Source of the DNA: Cylicocyclus nassatus | Lineage: Eukaryota; Nematoda; Chromadorea; Rhabditida; Strongylidae | Reading direction: 5' to 3' | Assembly: GCA_958299035.1 (NCBI GenBank) | Contig: CATQJL010000305.1 | Span: 62,406,127 to 62,470,126 of the forward strand | Length of the DNA: 64,000 nt | Shown: in pieces, positions 58,301 to 64,000 of the stretch | Numbering within the stretch: the stretch's first letter is position 1 | Layout of the letters: each line of letters starts with the position of its first letter | The notes under the pieces: generated by a model | Database searches by the model: none | Seen by the model: the letters and a program-made list of their open reading frames with translations, nothing else | Told to the model about the DNA's origin: nothing | Made by a program: the position numbers and the translations under genes

Positions 58301-61300
58301 TTTAAAGCTTGGGACGTTGTCAGCTCTCCTCGTCGTGTCATGACGGTCAGAATGATATATAATGTTGCAGGGTTTCGTTGAGACCCCGCGGAGATCTACG
58401 ACCAGAGCCAAATGCCCCGTCGGCTCTGGTCTGTCTCCGCTGCTCGTCTGCGTCTCCGCGCGCTGCGCGCTACCTCGCTACCCCAAACGCGGGGCGCGGG
58501 GCATTTGGCTCTGGTACCCTTTTCTTCGCTGTTTCGCACCCAATTTTAGCAAGCTATATATCATTTTGAAGCTCTTGATCTATATTTCCACGCTGACAAC
58601 GTCCCAAAATCACATTTCTTGATTTGGACGAGAAATCCGGCGAAAACCTTGTTTTCGAAAATCTCTTGTTTTTCTTCTAGTTTACCTCTTTTTATCCGGT
58701 TTTTTCGTGCATTCTATAGATCTTGCTTCTGTTCATAATGCAGACAACCACACAGCCTTTATCTCTTCGATTATTGTGGATTTTTTGCGAAAAATCGTAA
58801 AAAGTGCGTTTTTCTTTACCTTGTTCTGTTTCAATGCCTTCGCATCGATTTTTTTCCAGCTTGGGCGACTGTTGCTCAGAACAATAAGCGCAACAATCCA
58901 GACAACGTCCCAGGAAACAGGAACTCAATGCGGGGGTAAAAATTCAAAGGACGCATCAAAAATCAAAACCCCGTGTTGCGAATTGCTGGTCCTGAAGCGA
59001 AAACTAGCACTTTGAAAAGCCGCCAAATGAAAGATTTCAAGCCTCATTGCAGCGTTTTTATCCCATTTTCAGCAGTTTCTTTTGCTTTTTGTATCTGTTT
59101 TATGTCATTTTCTCTTCTCTGATCATCTTTAAACAACCTTCACTATTTATGACGTCAGATGTTCAACAACATTCACTTTTGACGCCCTGTCTCTAGACTA
59201 TCGAAGGTATGGCCTCAAGCACAACGGCCAAAAGTATCAGTTGCCGCGCTGTCCGTTGACAATTACGGTAGTCGATACGCATGTTCCGCGATCCTCTCTG
59301 ATCCCCCCCCCCCTCCCCCTCCCCCTGCTTGCTCATTGTTACGGCGGTACATAGAGTTCCATAAGATTTGAGATCAAGTTATAGTCGCGCATCTGCATGA
59401 GAAAAGCTCCCATGTGGTAGTTCTCCATTACTTTTCTTAGGTATATACGTAGTGTTAGTAAGTGTAGCTTATTTCAGGTCATTGAGTTGGTTCAACTCGT
59501 GTCGTTTAGTCACGTATTACAATAACGCAGTATTTTGAGCACATAATCATATTGGGGAGTACTGCGTCTAACGAGGGAGAGTTCCGAACTCAGCTCGGCC
59601 AACCCGGATGAGTCATATATCACCGTAACGGACTTGAAACGCTGATTCCAAATCTGCTTTCCTTTTCTGCGGAGCGGCTTTCCGAGAGAAGTTATGAGCG
59701 TTTAAAAGTCTAAATTTGTCATGTTTTAAGTGGCTTAAAATTGGCGAAAACTGAACAATAACACAAGAAAGTGATTTATCAGTTTTGTATCAAGTATATT
59801 GATTACAAGGACGGAACACAGATGATGGAATGGTGTTGTTTTGTGTTGTTTTACAGCTTTCAACTGATTTTAAGCCACTTTGAACATGACAAATTTAGAC
59901 ATTTAAACGCTCATAACTTCCCTCGGAAAGTTGCTCCGCAGAGAAGGAAAGCAGATTTGGAATCAGCGTTTCAAGTCCGTTACGGTGATATGTGAATCAT
60001 CCGGGTTGTCCGAGCTGACTTGGGAACTTTCCCTTGTAAGTCTCCCAGCTAGGTGACTTGAGCCCACCAAGACGCCACAGTCATGCTCTTTGCGGCTTGA
60101 AGGCGGGGTTAAAAAGCAAGGAACAAAACCTGTTAAGCACACAAACTTTTTAAAAATTCTTGCAATAATATTTAAGCGTTTACATAGACTTCAGAAAAGG
60201 TAGGTCTACACAATGCCTAAGCTGGCACAAGTTATCGTTCATACTGGCTGCCTTCTCCTTTGATATAAAGAACATTAGAAATAAGAACATCTTGAGCGAA
60301 ATGCCTTTCCAAACCCACTTTTAGTTTTCATCATGGAATTGTACTCCGCTGCTATCAGAAACGTGAAAAAATTGCTTTGGACGCGAAAGTTACTATCTGA
60401 GGGAGTAGAAGTAAAATTTGATTCAACTGGCTTGGCTTCGGGAAGGCGGGGCTCTGTGACGTGATTAAGGCCGCTCGCGCCCGCGAGGCACCTGCTCTCT
60501 CTCGCGCGAGTGCTCTTTGATCAATAGGTAGCCCTAAATAGGTCACGGAGCCCCGCCTTCCCGAAGCCAAGCCAGTTGAATCAAACGGTAGCCGGATGCC
60601 GAAGGGACGAGTTTAAGTGAGGGACGGCACTTCCTTGACTGATCGCAAAATTGGCCCACCAGTCAACTCTATCGGGACATTCCCGCCCATTGCAGTCATG
60701 CTTATGCGAATAATCACATTTTTATCTTGAAAGCATTAAGCGTGACTGCTCACAAATTTTTTTTTGTATCACTGCCTCTTAGATGAATTGATGAACTAGC
60801 TCCTCCACATATGAAAATAGACTTACATTATAATTATCCAATGAGCGGAAAGGGAATTTGATAATCAACAGACGTTCAATAGAGATGGCGAGCACAAACC
60901 TGCAAATTATGATTTTGATTACTTACTTTGGCACAAGAAGTAACTTACCAAATTGCTGCAGCTGAGAACCAGTTAGTCAACGCCCCAAGATGCCTTTTTG
61001 TGAGGTAGTATATATAACGAAACTCCAGATTGTTTGCAAAGAGATCCAGAGAAGCGAGATAGTGCGGAAACATCATCACAAATACGAGTATATCGCAGAA
61101 AGCAAGAAACGCCAGCAGTAGATTTGCTCTAAATATCGAAATATGTGATGCTGTCTAAAATATGTCTAAAATATATGATATAGATATGTGATGTAAATAA
61201 TTGAAAAATTCGGGTGCAGGAGCAATGTTTAAAAATCAGTTTACAGCCTATGTCACTCGCTCACAGCGAATCAGCACGCTCCAGCCTCGCGCCGCGTTTG

Positions 61301-63107
61301 TGCCCTTTCGCGAGCGTACTGCTTGCGCATTCAATTGACCTCAATGCACGCGAGGCGCTGGCGTTGCGGACACGCAGTTTCTACGAAAAAAAAACAGTAC
61401 GTGACTAACAGCCTGTATGTCTCCGATCAGGCAGGAAACAACCACTTAACTTCTTTGTCGAGTGATTGATCAAATTTTGCAGATCTCATTACTTATTCAC
61501 TTGCGCGACGCTACTGGCTTTCAGCGATTTGGAATGAGGACCGTTTTGCACTACAGTACTCAGTAGCGGGAGACGGTCGAATGGCGCGTATTGATCGACT
61601 GTTATTAACTGGGAGAAGGAAGTAATAAGTTCAAATTTCTTTCAATATTTTCGGATTTCAACTGGTTATCCTTCATTACGCTTTCTGAATATTGACAAAA
61701 ATCTTGGAATCTGAAAACCTCGCTTTTGTAGAGAACTGATCCAGTCCGACAATGACGGCTGGCGAAACGCGGGCCTTTTCTGAACGTGTCGCACGCGGCA
61801 ACGGTGCGCACGCAGCAAGCCGCCGCGACGGCGGTCCAGTATGGAAGAGTGCACTAACGGAAAAGCGATCATGCAAATCGATTCAGAACCAATTTTTACA
61901 ATTTTTGACGTAAGACCGTTTTCGCAAAATTGCTCCTCCTAACTAAAGGCTCTGCTATTTTTTCAATATGCAAATGTGATCTACCTATTTTTCATATGAG
62001 GACCAAGTAGAACAGACATCGTAAGCGAGTTGCCTCCAACAGCAACGATGAACTGCATCGGAAAGATGAACTGAAAATAGATATAAATCCGTATTGATAT
62101 GCCTTCTTGGCGGAAAATCATCAAACATTATTTTGAAGTTTCATGTTGTTTTTGATATACAATTTGCGGCTTGAAGGCAGTGTCTCGGTAGAGTTTCGTC
62201 TTCCAGATTTCTACGTTTTCGGCCTCCTCGCTGTGAGGAGTCCATATATGGGTTTTTCAGCGCATGAGAATGGGAAAAATGATCTTTTTCCGAAGCTTTG
62301 GATAATACGTGCAAGTGGGCGGGGCGCGGAAGACCTCCGGAAATCTTCACTGCATCCGGACCTGGAAAGCTTCGGGAAAAGCTCATTTTCGCCAATTTCA
62401 TGCGCTGAAAAGCCAGATATGGGTTCCTCAAAGCGAGAAGACTCGAAAAGGTGAAAAACTGGAAAACCAAATTCTGCCAAGAGGGTGCCTTCAGAACTAT
62501 GTGTCCCGTTGCGCTGGAAAAGCGTGAGGTGGAGACTATACTGTTTTTTTATAAGTCGTTACGTAAAGTCGTGTAATCATAGCACTTTAATTGCAAGCAG
62601 GTGATGTGGGTGATGTTTGTTAGGTAGTTGCTTATTCAGGGTAAAATTGCAATCTGCTTTCCATTTTTTTTTGTTCTTGCGTCGCTAGCAATTAGTGTGA
62701 GTCAAAGCTAAACATAGCTTTTAAAAGCACTAGCACATTATCGAGCCACCTGGTTTTCTCTAACGTATTAAGCACTAATATCCCCCCTTCCCAAGTACCT
62801 ACATAATGCTTTGAAAAATCATTTTTTTGGCTGCTATCACAAGTTGGGCTTGTCATGGTCCAGTGTAGAAGATTTCGACAAGTACATGCTATGGATATTT
62901 TAGATAATGATGGTGATTTATACTTTTGCACTTTCAGGGAATGAAATCTCTTGTTATGACGCAGATCTCGAAGCCCTTAGAAATCACCATGAATCTCAAA
63001 AGTCTAAAAGACTGAATACGCACCTGATTAATGCGCCTGTCGGCTTCGGTCATGAGCTGCAGTTTTTCTTCAGGAAAACATCGTAGATGTAACGGTGTAA
63101 CATTCAT
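55350..63107 (-). CDS. Rhodopsin-class peptide-type GPCR, 8 exons, 358 aa
   Basis: Exons (minus): 63107-63024, 62070-61985, 61128-60949, 60899-60827, 56157-55939, 55889-55732, 55676-55518, 55467-55350; all phases agree from ATG to TGA. TM1 contains GGNSLTMSVLL; TM2 ANLLLAFLAFCDILVFVMMF; TM3 ends WFVLAISIERLLIIKFPFRS (an ER form of the DRY motif); TM4 is TWSVCSGTQLIGLCFSNVLQ; TM5 SVFLNAAFAVLLPVFAVGAI; TM6 TVLAIVTCFTLTQGPSAIVF; TM7 NQLVLTGKMLNVVLFC in place of NPxxY. The tail is Ser/Thr/Arg-rich. The FTLTQGPSA signature and the ICL3 ERK motif fit the nematode SRW/DMSR/FRPR neuropeptide-receptor group; the ligand is unknown. It acts at the neuronal or muscle plasma membrane by family analogy. 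The intron between TM3 and TM4 is 4.7 kb and repeat-filled. The acceptor of the TM4 exon (CCTGCAAG) is the weakest point. Confidence 0.88.
56868..57682 (+). mobile_element. Palindromic dimer of the HINE-like repeat (GPCR intron)
   Basis: Starts TATATAAAGCTGAATGTCTG, passes a decayed microsatellite and the GACCAAACTTGGCACACATA block, turns around at about 57,243 (GATCATCCCCAAGGGGGGTGATC) and runs back to GCCGGGCAAGCCAGCTAGT. Several ATCGATAAAATCGAT segments are repeated two or three times per arm. It has the same architecture as 32,490-33,970 but without the nested insertion. Confidence 0.88.
57889..59210 (+). repeat. 1.4-kb interspersed repeat, copy 2 (GPCR intron)
   Basis: Direct repeat of 48,985-50,413 from CTCGATACAT to ACTATCGAAGGTATG, about 100 bp shorter. 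Contains the inverted blocks CAGAGCCAAATGCCCCG and CGGGGCATTTGGCTCTG. It lies antisense to the GPCR transcript. Confidence 0.85.
59579..60029. repeat. Fold-back element, about 450 bp (GPCR intron)
   Basis: Left CTCAGCTCGGCCAACCCGGA and right TCCGGGTTGTCCGAGCTGAC pair, followed inward by ATATCACCGTAACGGACTTG, AACGCTGATTCCAAATCTGC and AGTGGCTTAAAATTGG with their mirrors. The loop is about 120 bp. The GAATCAGCGTTT core links it to the fold-backs at 3.1 and 40.5 kb. Confidence 0.9.
60416..60588. mobile_element. MITE of the TTGATTCAAC family (copy 6), the best-preserved
   Basis: Ends TTTGATTCAACTGGCTTGGC and GCCAAGCCAGTTGAATCAAA, next to GGGAAGGCGGGGCTCTGTGA and its mirror. The interior is rich in CG dinucleotides (CTCTCGCGCGAGTG). 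Located in the GPCR TM3-TM4 intron. Confidence 0.92.
62150..62512. repeat. Fold-back element, about 360 bp (GPCR intron 1)
   Basis: CTTGAAGGCAGTGTC/GAGGGTGCCTTCA, TTTCGTCTTCCAG/CGAGAAGACTCGAAA, GGTTTTTCAGCGCATGAGAA/TTTCATGCGCTGAAAAGCC pair around a centre near 62,330. Open frames on both strands of the arms are by-products. Confidence 0.85.
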
Positions 63108-63124
63108 TATTTGCTCTTCTGAAA
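63108..63124 (-). promoter_or_regulatory. TTTTCAG acceptor 11 nt upstream of the GPCR ATG (possible trans-splice site)
   Basis: On the minus strand CCATTTTCAG ends 11 bases before ATG, matching the nematode acceptor consensus. This fits spliced-leader addition and supports the chosen start; a non-coding 5-prime exon is the other reading. Confidence 0.5.
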
Positions 63125-64000
63125 ATGGAAAGTGTTGATGGCAAATACGCTTCTAAAATGTACGTAGATTGAGACGCTCGGGTTCAAAGTCGACATTCGC
63201 TCTTCTTTAATTACATTGGGTTGAATAATGAGGAAAGTAGATTATTTTGTTTATCTATACTATTAAGTTGCTGCATTTGCACCATCATTCTCCTTGATCG
63301 TGCTGTATTGCAATAGTTGAAAGATGTAGCAAGAGCAGACTAATGAATTATAAAAAAAAGAGAAATGGGTGGGGGAACGGACTACTGGTCCTGCAACGAT
63401 ATACAAAAACATTGCAGAAGGACCAGTGGCCAGCAGAGGTGGCTCAAAACTGGCAAAGTTCGTTCCCTTGCCCAAAAGAGAAATGGAGACGGATAAAAAC
63501 TGAACAAAATGAGACGCAGCTCTAGTCATTTCGGTCCACTTCTTCAGTATTAGTAAGACAGTGGATGATGACAAAGATAAGTTGAAGTGGAAATCGAGCA
63601 GAGCAACTTCTGTTCCGAGTTCTTTCGTTTTTTACTGATATGATAAATTCAAAAAAAATTGAAATTTGAAACAGATATTCTAACGTCACATCCAAGGAAT
63701 GATTTTAAGTGAGCGAACTTCATACAGAAGACGCTAATGTTCATGAAAATCAAGCTCAATGAAGGGCATGAAAGCAAGTGCTTCGATAAAGCCCAGCTTT
63801 GCACTTTATAGTTTGAACTCATACAAAAACTCAACTCGCAAGAGAATAAGGATTCTTAAACATGACGTAAAATGAAACAGCAGAAATGGGAAAGGGAGGG
63901 GCGATGGTTTGCACTGTTTTACAGTGAACGAGCTTCACGCAAAAGATACGAATGTTTTACAAGGTGGTCATTTATGCCTTTTTTTCATAATAGCGAAAAG
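63125..64000. other. No confident gene
   Basis: Upstream of the GPCR. Frames on both strands at 63,263-63,574 overlap a short inverted repeat (CTGGTCCTGC...GGACCAGT). An unsupported plus-strand exon-like piece (QWPAEVAQNWQSSF) is present. No promoter motif could be named. Confidence 0.35.

Noticed and set aside
62692..62931. Minus-strand frame with LEKTRWLDNV, like the TRW motif of hAT/ZMYM transposases
   Set aside because: A single short motif with no flanking support; it lies in GPCR intron 1.
1..64000. CRISPR array, riboswitch or bacterial operon
   Set aside because: No regular direct repeats with unique spacers, no operon-like gene packing; the sequence is clearly eukaryotic.

Overview
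The window looks like nuclear DNA of a parasitic-type nematode, most likely a rhabditid or strongylid (hookworm/Haemonchus-like) worm. The grounds are many short introns (about 45-60 bp, alongside some of several kb) ending in TTTCAG-like acceptors, an FBA_2-type F-box gene, a nematode-style peptide GPCR, an Ariadne-like RBR protein, and a very dense load of MITEs and fold-back repeats. No bacterial-style gene organisation is present. The long single ORFs are mostly repeats. The real genes are split into exons of 46-242 bp, so I rebuilt them from splice sites and reading phase.

Layout. (1) 1-600: Helitron replication-protein remnant on the minus strand. (2) 600-14,000: repeat-rich with no confident gene; fold-back elements at 3,060-3,502 and 3,606-4,092, a possible LINE tail near 6.6 kb, a tetranucleotide microsatellite inside a Helentron-like repeat at 11.2 kb, and another fold-back at 11.7-12.1 kb. 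(3) 14,910-23,363 (+): a multi-exon RBR (RING-IBR-Rcat, Ariadne-like) gene whose catalytic domain looks degenerate. A hAT MITE lies just upstream and a deleted mariner lies inside a late intron. (4) 23.4-42 kb: almost entirely nested palindromic DNA transposons. (5) 42.6-43.3 kb: broken gag/zinc-knuckle gene. (6) 44,083-53,135 (+): a complete seven-exon F-box/FBA_2 gene whose 5.5-kb intron 5 is packed with repeats, including a 1-kb palindrome. (7) 55,350-63,107 (-): a complete eight-exon rhodopsin-class GPCR with all seven membrane segments. (8) 63.1-64 kb: nothing confident.

The three good genes are unrelated in function (ubiquitin-type signalling, SCF substrate choice, neuropeptide-type sensing) and show no operon-like spacing. 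The most unusual features are the RBR protein that appears to lack its catalytic cysteine, an element inserted in one arm of a larger palindrome while the other arm keeps the empty site, and a tRNA-Val-like sequence held in both arms of a palindrome. All gene models are read by eye and await transcript support.
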